From: Rusavskia elegans
Taxonomy: Eukaryota; Ascomycota; Lecanoromycetes; Teloschistales; Teloschistaceae
Direction of reading: 5' to 3'
Assembly (NCBI GenBank): GCA_011316305.1
Contig: SAUG01000117.1
Location: forward strand, 62,001-126,000
Length of the DNA: 64,000 nt
Shown here: piece by piece, positions 26,230-37,173 of the stretch
Numbering within the stretch: position 1 is the first letter of the stretch
Layout: the number at the start of each line of letters is the position of its first letter
The notes under the pieces: generated by a model
Told to the model about the DNA's origin: nothing
Databases searched by the model: none
Seen by the model: only the letters and a program-made list of their open reading frames with translations
Position numbers and translations under genes: made by a program

Positions 26230-27059
26230 CGTAACGGAGGAACAATAATAAATTGCTCTTCTGTTCCAAACGAAGCGAAACTGAGCGGAAGGTTATAATG
26301 ATAGCGAAGATACCCCCTTTTCTTTGTCGTACTATAGCAAGAGGTCCACAAATTTCAAATCGTCCGGACAGCGAGCCAGACTGTAGCCGCTCCATAAAGT
26401 GACTCGAGACCAATCTTTCTTCATCTCACAGCTCGCACCATCATACGATGCTCCGGTATTGCTTCATATATTCTTCACACAACGCCGCCGCTCGCACGGA
26501 AACACTCGCTCGTTCGCTCGCAGTGTATTCGAAGACACGCCTTGGTGGAGCAGCGATATAGGGGCTCGATATGACGGTAACTCACATGTTGCGATGTAAG
26601 GCCCACGATCGGGTACTTGGTCTGAGGAACCTGTAAGTGTATGGTGGTTACCATGTGCGCTACGTTGGTATCGAGTTTTAGCACGGGTGGCAGGCGCATG
26701 TCGTCCTATATGGGTTTCTAATGTCCGTTTATTGGAAGGCAGATTCCTTATCGGTTGCACCGGTGTTGTTGCCTAATAGCTGCTTCTGCCTTCCAGTCTG
26801 GACCCTTCGAAAGGCTCCTTTATGAGTGCAGGATTGCAAACCAAGCCGAAATCGATGGAAAACCCATCTCACCATTCTGGAAAATCCGCCTCGGTTTCGT
26901 AGCTGATGTTAGCTACCAGCTGCTTGTGCTTTGTCGATCGGAGTCCGGGTCCTTCATACAGCTCTTTTGTGAATATGGCAGTACCGGCAGAGTGATAAGT
27001 GATCATGACTCTTCCTCGCTCGCCCATTTCCCCAAGGTTGCATGTTTCCCGGCTTTTGT
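26230..27059. other. Intergenic gap, no gene seen
   Basis: No frame longer than about 110 codons, no recognisable protein features and no splice structure were found. It may contain further decayed sequence linked to the neighbouring F-box relic. Confidence 0.4.
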
Positions 27060-28423
27060 TATGATGGGCAAGTCGCTCTAATCGTGGGACTTTTCGACAT
27101 CCCGGACGGCCGAAGAGGGTTTGGAAAAAACTGACTAGCGAAGGACTGGAAATTAGATTGTACATATCCTCTTCTCGTTGCGGTCGTCATGCCGGTAGAG
27201 AGGGGGGTTACGCCCGGAGTTCGAGGTGGAGCAGTCGCTGGAATGCTGTTAAGCCGTCCTAAAGATTGTGATGCTGTAAGGGTCTTTAGTTGTGAATCTG
27301 TAGCGTCATTGACGCAGTCACGCTTAGTAGTTTTCGAATACCACTTTCCGTGACGTCGAATCCCAAGTGTTCCAGGTTGGGACATACGGAACTTAGGCGG
27401 CGCAAATCAGTATCGGTGAAACAGAGCGGCTCTTTGACTACAAGGTAGTGCTTTACAATTAGACCTTTCATTGCGGGCGAAGAGCTTAAGCTTTCGTCCC
27501 CGATCAGGTTGCCGATCGGGTCGCCGGATGGTGTTGCATATCAGCAGTGTTTGTCATTCAGATCCACTAGCCTCGTCCATGTCGAATCAAGGCAAGCCTT
27601 GAACGACGTTCTTGATGACGATGTGACGAAGTGTTGAACGTGAGAAAATCGTGTAGACAGGCGAACTTGGTCTCATCAATTAAGATCCTTTGAGGGTTGT
27701 CAAAATGGAAGGCTGCTAGATTTGGCATGCTGCTTCCCTGGGAGTTGAGCGCCTTTTCCATAACACTCAGGCAGCGCAGAGTGAGCATGCGAATGGTGTA
27801 TCCGTCAATGATGTTCCACGGTATATCAAGTGATGGTTTGTTGCAAGCTTTTAAGCCGTCGAATCCCAAGTTCTCCAACTTGAGCATTCTTGGGAAAGGC
27901 CTCCTTCAGGCAAGTTGAACCCCAAGCCGTGTTCCGTTTTTAGATGGAGGACTTTGAGATGCGGTTGTTTATGGATAAACTGATGAAGGAGATCTTCCGT
28001 TGTTGCAAGATCGAAGACAAGAGACTTGCGCTAAGGCTTCAAGGCGTAATCCAAAGGTACCACAAATATCCAGATCGAGTGCCACCTACAGGTGTAGGGC
28101 ATCAACAGCTCAAAGAAGTGAGCGAGGAATAGATAGCTCTTCAGATCGAGCAATCTATATCAGACTGGGCACATTTTGAGCATGGCAAAACAGTCGAGAT
28201 ATCGTGGAACAAGTGTTACTGACCTGACAGATCTCATTCTCGCACATTGGCGTAGTAATTCAATGACACTTGTATATATGCCATTGGGTACTCCAGGACC
28301 TGTCCAGTCGGGAATCTCTGTGTTCGACCGCTGTCCGAATACTTCTATTGGTCGGTTCGGAGGGGCAAGGTCGTCCACTAGTAAGTGCAGTAGCTCGTTG
28401 CTGAGATTGTCTATGGGGGCCAT
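27060..28423 (-). pseudogene. Decayed F-box/LRR-like gene
   Basis: On the minus strand an F-box-like start (MAPIDNLSNELLHLLVDDLA, ATG at 28423) is followed by pieces with LRR character in different frames. These include HLKVLHLKTEHGLGF (about 27940), MLKLENLGFDGLK (27887 onward) and VCPNLEHLGFDVTESG (about 27385). The second and third LRR pieces both carry 'LE(N/H)LGFD', which supports a common repeat origin. At about 27890-27900 the frame changes within a few bases, too little room for an intron, and stops occur after about 27567 and 27286. I read this as a disrupted gene of the fungal F-box/LRR class, which expands and decays rapidly. A multi-intron live gene is less likely but not excluded. 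Confidence 0.5.
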
Positions 28424-29229
28424 GACTGATCGCTGGGATATCGAAGTGTCACATCGATGCCTTTGTCCTGTACGGCTCTCCCATGTGCGTGTTGTCTGAT
28501 GGTGCAAGTCGTCGGACTAGCCTCTGCTTCGTTTCCTCGTCTGGTAGGTGAACTCAGTCCCTTGCATAACGCCACACAACGTCCGTTGCCTACGATAAAT
28601 GTTACTTTGTGTTAGGCTCAAGCTGCTCACTTTCCTGTAAGGCGTGGTTATGGTGCTTGCTGATCATAACTTGGGTCGACGAGATTGCACAAAGGATATT
28701 GTAACCTCATCCCTCCACGGTAGAGTGCATTCATTATCTATAACCAACATCAGCCATCTACCTGGGAAAAAGCCCTCAATATGAAAGTAATGGTTGATCG
28801 AGACGTATGAAGCTATACGCCCGCCTTTAAAAGCCTGGTTACAGAGGAGGGAGGGGTATCGTAGAGAGGGCTGTAGTATGAGTGTGTCTGGTTTTATCTG
28901 CGCACAGCACGACCTTTCAGGGTCCTGCCAAGGCGACTATACCTTGAGGGTCTTCGATTCCTGAAAGATTTAAGCAGTCTTTGCCTTGATACCAAGGAAT
29001 CGAAGACACAATACACCAGCGTATGGAATAGTAACACCCCGTCAACCGATAACTCTACACATCACAAGAAGACATATGGAAGAACAGACAGAACTGATTT
29101 TGCTATTCAGGCCAATATGCCCTGCAGAGGTATGGCTGGATCACATTGTTTCTCGCAGATAGCAACCACGAAACCATGGCAGAATAGCCTCGATCTCCGT
29201 GTAAACCTTCCTCTTCCTCCTCGACGAAT
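28424..29229. other. Intergenic gap with one inverted repeat
   Basis: No gene is seen in these 800 bp. The only structure is a 13-bp inverted repeat (see the separate entry). The right end is the 3' flank of the eL42 gene. Confidence 0.45.
28950..29007. repeat. 13-bp inverted repeat, 32-nt loop
   Basis: GTCTTCGATTCCT at 28950-28962 is repeated in inverted form as AGGAATCGAAGAC at 28995-29007. The match is exact over 13 bp with a 32-nt spacer. It lies about 220 bp downstream of the eL42 stop codon on the minus strand. Its function is unknown; it could be a terminator-like hairpin, a protein-binding palindrome or the scar of a small mobile element. Confidence 0.6.
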
Positions 29230-30231
29230 CTAAAACACCAAAGCCGCACCCTTTGTTTTCTTGTCGCCGCTGTAGAGAACACGCATAGGTCAGCAAAAGT
29301 TCACTGAGATGCCAAACTCAATACGCTGCGCCCATCTCCCCCCTTCGTTCCCGCCACGCACACAAGAAAAGAGGATGTACATACCCCAATTCAAAATGCT
29401 TGCACCGCTTCAACGCCAACTGCGCTTTGGTCTTGCATTGCGTGCACTCCAGCCTCAACACAACCTTCTTTGTCGTCTTGGCTTTCTTGTGGAAGACGGG
29501 TTTTGTTTGTCCACCGTAGCCCGATTGCTTGCGGTCGTAGCGGCGTTTTCCTTGGGCGAAGAGGGAGGCCTGTGGATTGCGAAGGGAATCAGTTAGCGAG
29601 GGTTTTTGTTCGTGAGGCTTGTGGCCGAATTGGAAGGGAAGGGAAATGAATGGTTGTTGGTCGGTGGGGAAGGGAGGGGAAAAGAGGTGACGGACCTTGC
29701 CGGCTTTGTATTGGGTGACTTTGTGCTGTGTATCTAGGAGTAGGATCAGGGTCAGCATACGTTCGTTTGTGAATGAATAGAGATCGAAAGAACATCTCTG
29801 CAGCGCCATCGGCTCGAAGGTCGTGATTGTAGGTGAGGACTCACGTTTCTTGCAGTCTTTGCCTTTGCAGTATGTTCTTCGTGTTTTCGGCACGTTCACC
29901 TAGGAGAAGCGAAGCTGTTAGCCTTTGTATGCCTCTTGTTCGTGAGAAAGCCCAGCTCGAGGTTCCTTCGAAGCCGTCAACGAGGTTGCCACTTGCTGGT
30001 TCTGGCAAAGACACGACCGCCAGCTCGCGCAATTCATAATCGTGTGATCTTAGGCGGTTCAGATTCCCATCTCTTTGTGCCAGTGTCCGTGCGTCTCATC
30101 GACCGGTTGCTCAGGCTGTGACCTTTCCATCTCTTGACGGTCACATTTCCTGAGTAGGCGGACGGATGACATTATCGCCCATAGGGATTGCGCATGAAAT
30201 GAGGCGGGAGGTCGGAAGGAATTCTTACCAT
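29230..30231 (-). CDS. Ribosomal protein eL42 (L36a/L44), large subunit
   Basis: Exons (minus): 30231-30229 (the ATG alone), 29899-29845, 29733-29696, 29569-29385, 29269-29230. They sum to 321 nt (106 aa), exactly the family length. The first coding exon is a lone start codon followed by a 329-bp intron opening GTAAGA. The protein reads [20 protein letters not shown], then [38 protein letters not shown] and the C-terminus KTKGAALVF. The two Cys pairs (C12/C17 and those in LECTQC) form the zinc site. The protein sits at the 60S E-site. Residue 56 is proline ([11 protein letters not shown]), the form associated with cycloheximide sensitivity in yeasts. The last three introns are 115-126 bp or slightly less, longer than the local norm, as is common in ribosomal protein genes. 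Confidence 0.96.
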
Positions 30232-30524
30232 CTTGACGGCTGCTGATGATTGCGAGTTGCTATGAAAGCTCGATGGCGATGTTCAGGCGAGGGTCTGACG
30301 TTGAATCTTGAACGTGGGTGCTGGCTCGCTAAGGTTGCCTTACAGGGATGTGTGCCAAGACTATGGATAGGAAAGCTAAGCTCCCACTTCTGGCGTTCAC
30401 TCGTCATGATATAGAATTCCATCATGGGAGGTTCCGGGATGCCGCAGTACTCATGTGGAGTCAGGTCTAGTTCCCCCCGTTACCGCATCGCCGTTGACCA
30501 CGCAGTCCTGTGTGATTCGAAACC

Positions 30525-31608
30525 TCAATTACAATATTTACTCTCGCCTTTGCCGAGTCGAACAGTCTCACCTCCTCCATACCACAGCGTGCCCTTGCGG
30601 CAGTCAAGACCTTTCTCTTGCCCCACGATCCATTCTCCACCAGCCTTGACTTTCTGATCATCTTTCGGCCAATACCGATCTTGCAATTTTGTATTGATCA
30701 TCTCGATCCCATCAAGAAGCTGCTGCACCTTCAATGGGTCAGGCGTTTCGTCCTCTTCCGATACGGAAATGTCACTTTGGGTGACGAAGCGAGCAATCGT
30801 CAGATGGGCTGAAGGGACGACGTAGCGAGAAGCAACCTCGACTCCCGTGCTTTTGGAGAGTTCATATAAATCGCGACGTAAATGATGATAGGTGTAGGTG
30901 TCCGCGGACGACTGTCTTTCGTCTGGTGGTGACTCTCCTGCTGCTGGGACGAAGCTCAGAGCGATTGCAGCCATATCGTAACTCAATATCGGTTTGATGA
31001 GTCGAGCCCTGTGGTTGAAGGGATAGTCTGTGATTTCAGGTATTTTACCAGACATGGTGTTGACAATCTCGTCGATCTCTCCAGCTGTACGTGAGAAATC
31101 GATCTCCAGAGCCGTCATGTGGAGACATTCGATAGGCATCAGCCATAGTCCTGATCGAGTCAGCAGTACTCATACCTAAGGTCATCGGGAACTAGACTTG
31201 GTGCGACGGTCATCAGCTGCTTCTGTATATCCGCGATCAAAGACCTAACATCTGATGGTGGACGAGCCCAGAAGACGAGACAGTGCCTGTTGTCGGTGAA
31301 TTCAGGGTACTGTTCAGAATGCACCAATTTGTAAAGAATGGGATCAATGATGACACTGGATCTTTCGCTAATGAACTTCTTCCTCTGCGCGCCGTTCCTG
31401 GTCTCGCGGTGCCTCGTATAACGGGCTTGAATTTCAGTCTGCAAAGGTTAGAACCATTGTCCACCCGGGTACTTCGTCGCTGTACCGGATGATTGCTACA
31501 CGCATCAATCAAGGAATCGTATGGATTATTTGAAGTTGTGCTACCGGTGCCAGATAGATCTTCGAAAACATTGCCATCCTGAATGTTCGATGTGGAGCAT
31601 GTAGCCAT
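30525..31608 (-). CDS. 2H phosphoesterase (RNA ligase/cyclic nucleotide phosphodiesterase fold)
   Basis: Exons (minus): 31608-31486, 31438-31198, 31150-30525. They sum to 990 nt (329 aa), with two 47-bp introns. The fold's two catalytic H-x-T motifs are present: HMTAL after LWLMPIEC (near residue 130) and HLTIARF after SRYVVPSA (near residue 235). Other family blocks are NPYDSLIDAC near residue 30, DPILYKLV, HCLVFWARPPSDVR and TYHHLRRDLYE. The second donor (GTCTAG at 31197) is chosen because it is the only one that restores the LWLMP(I)ECLHMTALEI frame. Proteins of this superfamily hydrolyse 2',3'- or 1'',2''-cyclic phosphates or ligate RNA; the substrate of this fungal group is unknown to me. 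It has no targeting signal, so it is probably cytosolic. Confidence 0.85.
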
Positions 31609-32431
31609 AGTCGTTCAGTATCTGCCTGAGACATGCGTGAGCAACCGTTGAGTAAGACATGGGATATCCCTTTGCCGGTCTACTAGCCATGGTACAAATT
31701 TGAGAGGGTGACCTTCGTACATACATAGATTGAGCTCTATGCGAGTGCATTGGGTAGTCTACGTAGTCTGTGATCATGCCCTTGCAAACAAATGGTGATA
31801 AGCATTGTAAAGTTGGCACGGTTGCATCTTCTCTTGAACAACATGGATGGAACTCGCCGCTGAGAAATACGAAATTGACATCTTACCGTTCTTTCTGGAC
31901 ACAGTTTATGCACCTACATCACTCGAGACCTGATTCCCAGGCATACTGTGGAGCACGAACGAATAGGATGAGACTGCCATGACTCAGGTATTGGCTTGTC
32001 GTCAACCCTGTTGTTTGGCTGGTGATTCTGAGGCCGGAAGCTGGATTAGGGCTTTGGAAGATTGACCTAGTCACGTGCGAGATTTATTTCCATGTCAATC
32101 CTCAACTGCAACACCCGGAGTCCAGAACAATGAAGTCGACTTTCAGCTTCATGACGTATTGACTGCACTCGCAAGGATCTCCAGACTCGCACAGAACTTT
32201 TTGATTCTAGTGCGTAACAGCAAAGAGGTTGGCCCCAAAGAGACAAATGGCCCACACCCATCCCAGTGAAACCTGTGAGTGAACTTTTTGACGTAAAGGG
32301 AAGTTGAGATCTTCTTCCCAGACAGTACGGCATAATGCCTTCCTTCACTGGCAGAGCCTCGTCCTGGGTGGGCTTCCTGTTCTGGTTCTGCTACTTCAGG
32401 TATTTTCATCGCAACTCATGTTCATGTCGGG
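31609..32431. other. Intergenic gap, no gene seen
   Basis: Only short overlapping frames occur on both strands. Nothing is recognisable. Confidence 0.4.
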
Positions 32432-33353
32432 TCATTCTGCCGGCCCCGTCTCCCCTTCTTCTGGGAAAAGGTTCTCGAAAAACTTTTCCCTTGTCGCTTG
32501 GAGATTTTGAAGTACGTTTTCCGGGCATTCCTTGATGAAGGTCCCTAGGATATCCATCTGCATTTTTCGCACTGTCCATCCCCTCACCCGTTTGGCACCC
32601 TCCCCCTCATACAACGACCAGGTTCCCTTGTTATCCGGGCAGTTCTCGAAAAACTCCCTAGTCAGCTCATCGTATTCTGCTTGCAGTACCGTGATCTCCG
32701 CTTGAGCTTGTTGAATACGTGCCCGTTCTCGTGGTATCAAATAGTCATCGATCAACTTGATGCCGGCATTGTTGCTCCGGATGCGAGCCTGGTATCTGTC
32801 GCGCTGCTCTCGCGGTGATGGATTCCAGTGCTGAGAAGAGGACGGTGTGAGGACAGCAGCGTTGGGGCTTGGCCACTGGGATGGGGAGGGGGAAGGCGCC
32901 GGAGTGAATACCGGTGCGTTGGGATTGAGCCTCGAACTTGTTGAGGACATAATCCTGGTGGGAGATGGTAAAACCTGTGCATTCGCTGTATCAGTGGTAT
33001 CAGCTGATATGTTTACCAACAGCAGTCCCGCTCCGCAAGCAGGAAGGAGATGGGAGCCATAATCGCGACTGACCAGGAAGCTCTGTGCTAGACGAACTTG
33101 GTCCAGATGGACCATGCACCTGTATCCGCGGTGCACTCGGAGAACGTGATGGCGAAGATGCTGCTTTGGGGGTCTCTGGCTGAATTCTCTCTCGACAGAG
33201 ATGTGCAACTCTCAATGTTAAGCTTTCGAGTTGTTGACCGCGCAAAGTTGACAAGGTTGAGAGCGCCTTCTGGACTTCCTCTAGACGCTGATCCTCGTCT
33301 AACGTTTTGTCCCTGAAGATTGGAAGGCACGACTCGACAAACTCGTCTGCCAT
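32432..33353 (-). CDS. Hypothetical two-exon protein with C-terminal coiled coil
   Basis: Exon 1 runs from the ATG at 33353 (MADEFVESCLPIFRDKTLDE), helical for about 70 residues and then Ser/Pro-rich. Exon 2 ends at the stop at 32432. The acceptor is probably the cag just before GTTTTACCATCTCCC (about 32975). The frame requires a phase-0 donor; the best candidate is GTTGGT, about 60 bp upstream, but the exact junction is unresolved. The C-terminal 130 residues are charged and helical (PRERARIQQAQAEITVLQAEYDEL...) followed by RKMQMDILGTFIKECPENVLQNLQ, which suggests a coiled-coil or oligomer interface. I do not recognise the family. Between the helices is a Pro/Ser linker with repeated 'PSPS/SPN' units. 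Confidence 0.5.
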
Positions 33354-34253
33354 TATCAGCTATGTCAGGAGGTTTGATACGAGTTCAGGAACAATGGAGC
33401 AGATAATATGCAGAGCATACTTTCTGAAGATGCAGGTTATTGAACATGGTAAAAATTGATGTCTTCTTATCAGGAAAATCCACTGCCGCCATTCAACAAA
33501 TTCCACAGGACATAACGAGAAATCACCTGACAAGAGTGTTGACTGCCAGAGCTTGGCAACTAATCCGACCTGAGAGGTGCATGCGATAAGGTAAGGAGAA
33601 AATAGGATGAGTTCTGCTACAGCACATGCGCCTAAGAAGAGGCGTTTATGGCCAAAGAAAAGTCTAGAGGCGGCGAGGATCCATGCCATCGAGAAGGAGG
33701 AACACTCACCGTCACCGAAGAAACCACCGACCCCTGTCGATGAAGGCAATCGGAGTTGGGTCACTATATCTTCCAACCGACCTCAAAGGAGCAATAGAAA
33801 GACGTTGGCGCACGATTGGAGGGATGAAGATACCTACATGGCAGATGTCAGTAGATCTTCGGATTAGCGTTTCGGATCAAGCAGCTAACAGAAGAACAGA
33901 TCATGAATTTTCGTGAGCTGAGTATCGATATAGAGCACAAGAGCCCAGTCAAGGCCACGTCTCTGCTGAAATGTGAACCTACTGGAGGTAACGGGAGCCC
34001 AAAAAGCTTGGGAGAGAAGGTGAGCAGACGTTGCCTCAAAGCAAAATACATATAGAAGATTGGCTTTGTATGTTGACCCGCGTACCATACAAAGTGTTGG
34101 ACATGCATTGTCCTGACGCTTTAAATCAGAGGTGGCAAGTGTAATGACTTGCACTTTATATAACGAAAAAGTATCATTGTATTTACAAGGTTTGCTTGAA
34201 GCACCTGGGCTCAGTCATACTGGAACCAACCAGACACAATTGCTTGTGCGAAT
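33354..34253. other. Mostly intergenic, one small open frame
   Basis: Apart from the 86-codon frame listed separately, nothing is supported here. The right part is the promoter of the gene starting at 34254. Confidence 0.4.
33607..33867 (+). CDS. Small hypothetical basic protein
   Basis: An 86-aa frame starting MSSATAHAPKKRRLWPKKS, with a basic N-terminus that could serve as a nuclear signal, a Ser/Pro/Lys centre and an acidic end. Composition looks protein-like, but there is no family match, and the 3' end lies close to a possible donor, so it may be one exon of something larger. Weakly supported. Confidence 0.25.
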   Translation: MSSATAHAPKKRRLWPKKSLEAARIHAIEKEEHSPSPKKPPTPVDEGNRSWVTISSNRPQRSNRKTLAHDWRDEDTYMADVSRSSD

Positions 34254-36268
34254 ATGCCTCGACGAAAGAAACTGACAAGCCGTTTGAGTAAAACACAGGG
34301 CATGTCCGACGCTGAAAAGGCTACCCTGGTCCAAGTGACCTTCGATAACTTTCCAAGACAGACGAGGGCTACAGCTCGCGTCATCAAGCAAAATGCACTG
34401 GAAGCCGGTCTTATACAGCCAGAGAAGAAACCCAAGCCTCGAAAACCGGTCCTTGTTACGCGTATCGTCTCCAGTGGCTCTGAAGACTCCGATTCAGAGC
34501 TGGAGTTCACTTTCGAGTCGGATCGTAAAGCCATGAATCCCTGGCGTCAAGTCTCGCAATCGGAAAGCGCCAGGGCATGGAGTGCTTGGAACACTGAACA
34601 AGGTATGTTGGTGGTCTGGCAAGGCATCCAAAATGTTGGCATATGGAGTATTGTAACTCTATTGGATGTTTTGCCAAAGTATTCTCAGAGTATTCCGTTG
34701 ACCTTTGCCACAGATAGCCTTGATCAGCTGCTAAGATCTCCCAACTACGTGGTGGGATCAGCCAAACCACCTTGTCCAATTTTGATGAAAGATCTAGTGT
34801 CCCGCGCAGACACTTATGAGGTAGATTCGCCAACCACATTTGAGCCTGACGTGCGACACTGGCGGGCTTTCGACGTCCTGATAAGTCACTTGCAAGAACA
34901 TGGCAATGGGCGGGAAGATGGATTTGTGAAAGTAAAGGTGCCAAAGTATGATGACATGACTTCTCCATCTTGAGGGTGTATTAGCTGACGCGATTCAGAG
35001 GAGCATTGACACCTGTAGTTGGTGCTACTCACTTGGTCGAGGAAGTGCGAACCCTTAATCATCGACTTCGCCTTGACAGACTACCCAAGCATAACCAACT
35101 TGGGACCAAAGGCATCTACCGTGTAAAGCTGTCCTCGAACCACTATCAAGACTCAACCGTCATCTGGCGCGCAGTCTTAGACGATTACGATCGAGAATGC
35201 AAAAGCAACGGCATAGGAGCCAATAATGCTAGGAAGAACAAACGACTTGAAACACTGGCGAAGATCCATTATCGACGGCAAGAACAAGACGCAGCACGGC
35301 GCAAGGAAGAGGATGATCTAGCGAAATCACATGCACGGCGAGTCAAAGAAGCAGGACTCAGACAACGGAGACAGATCAGTAACGACATGTCAACCCCAAC
35401 CAGCCCCACGTCCAATTCCAGAGACACAACGATTTCCCGGGATCAAATTGGATCCGATCAAGCTTCTTCAAGACCTCACTCGTCCTCCCCTTCCTCCAAA
35501 CAGTCCATCCACTCCGAAGATGTAACCGTATCCGACGTACGTTCCGAATCAGAAGATCAAAGCACTGACTCCCACACCACCTCTCGGACCAGAAGCAAAG
35601 CATCACCCGACCCCACCCCTCCCTTCACCGAAGAAGTAATGCTCTCCCTCCCCGGCCGGCATGAATCCATGACCTACTCGCCCAATAACACCGGTACGTT
35701 GTACTCACGCCCCTCCAATCCCAAACCAATATAACTCCTTTCCAGCAAACAATGATCGCTAACTCGCCCCACAGCCAATCCCACCATCCGCCTCAAACTC
35801 AACCTCCCAACCCTCCAACTCCCCTCCCTCGCCTCCTCAACCATCCACCTCGCCGGCAACGCAGGTATCACCGTCCCCCTCTCCTCTCCCCTCCCCATCG
35901 ACCGCAAATACAAAATCTTATACAACCACCGCGGCGCCCCCATCTACCTCACCATCATCGCCCCCCTCTCCGTCCGCACGCTCGTCGAGAAAATCCACGC
36001 CGCAAGCTACAGCTGGGGCACAGGCTTCACGAGACCAAGGAAACCGCCGAGTGCGTGTCCTGAGGCGTTGGGGAAGAGGAGCGTGTATGTGAGTCGAGAG
36101 AGGTTGAGGGAGTGGGGTGTCAGGTTTAAGGAGGTGGTGCTGGGGGTGGGGGAGTGTGTGGTTTTGATGCCGGGGGGTGTGGTAGAGGGGTTTTGGGAGG
36201 AATGTGGGGTTTTGGAAGAGGGGATTTGGGTTGGGAAGGGGGGTGTGGAGATCGAAGACGGAGGGTGA
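34254..36268 (+). CDS. Hypothetical protein, basic/disordered with C-terminal cupin- or JmjC-like tail
   Basis: Exons: 34254-34945, 34999-35693, 35775-36268. They sum to 1881 nt (626 aa) with phase-consistent GT..AG introns of 53 and 81 bp. The start is MPRRKKLTSRLSKTQGMSD. Residues about 100-320 look globular (WSAWNTEQGMLVVWQG, RHWRAFDVLISHLQEHG, LTPVVGATHLVEEV). About 340-460 is charged, Ser-rich and disordered. About 465-626 is globular again (IRLKLNLPTLQL, IDRKYKILYNHRGAPIYLTI, WGVRFKEVVLGVGECVVLMPGG). The last block resembles the closing strands of JmjC/cupin domains ('V.Q..GE.VV.MPG'), but no complete Fe(II) His/Asp set is evident, so I assign no activity. Base composition along the last exon switches sharply from C-rich to G-rich at about 36030. 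The family is not recognised. Confidence 0.6.
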
Positions 36269-37173
36269 GGGGGACGGAGTAGGATGAAGGCTTGATATTA
36301 CGGATTTGAGTGTTTCGGTCCTGTTTGGGTAGGAAAGGAAAGAGGAACAGGATGGCCTGGAAGGGGAGGGGAAGGGGCTTGTAGGATTTGGTGACGAAGA
36401 ACATGAATGCGGTCGTTTGGTTTGTTTGGACTGTGATTGGGGAAGGTGGATGTATTTTCTGTGTTATTACTTCCACATTGTAGCTCTGTTAGAGAATATT
36501 GTTTTAAGATGGAGATGAACGTTGTCCAGTTCGATCGACCCTGGACTGGACTTGATTTCTTCTTTTGTTTTAAGTGAATCGAGTAGCTGATGTTTGGGTT
36601 GTGGGCAAACTTGATTACCACTACTTAGTTATTACAAGGGCAAGGGATGTCGGAATTTACATTAATTTTCATTGGCTCTGAAATCGAAACTTGTGCAGGA
36701 TAGTAGATGTGGGAAACCTATCCAAAGTCAGAGTGAGGCTTCCAGGAGTATGGTTAGGACCCAAATACCTCATGAAATGGTGATGTGATGTCCGTTTGTC
36801 TATTTTGTCTGGCAGAAGTAGTCTTGGAATTCGAGAAGTGTCGGTGATCACGAAAACGTAGTTGTGTAGAAAAAAGTATACGAAGGGAATTTGGAGACTT
36901 TTTAGATGGGAACATCATTTAGGGGTGATGGAGGTTTGGGCTATGGCGTGATACTAAACAGTCCTGCGTATTGGAACCACATTGCACACGCATCTTTCAG
37001 CACTACGCTCAGGGATATGCTGCAATTTGACTCCATATGCCGACATTCTAGCTTGCTTGAATGGCAAAAGGCTCCGCCACATGGCACATGATTGTACTTC
37101 CGAGTCGATGATGAAAACCGTTGCCGGGTCTGCTCCCACATCCCTACCTTCAAGATAACCGTGACTGAGATGT
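36269..37173. other. Intergenic gap, no gene seen
   Basis: This is the 3' flank of the 34254 gene and the 3' flank of eL19, which converge here. The first part is A/T-rich and no coding character is visible. Confidence 0.45.
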
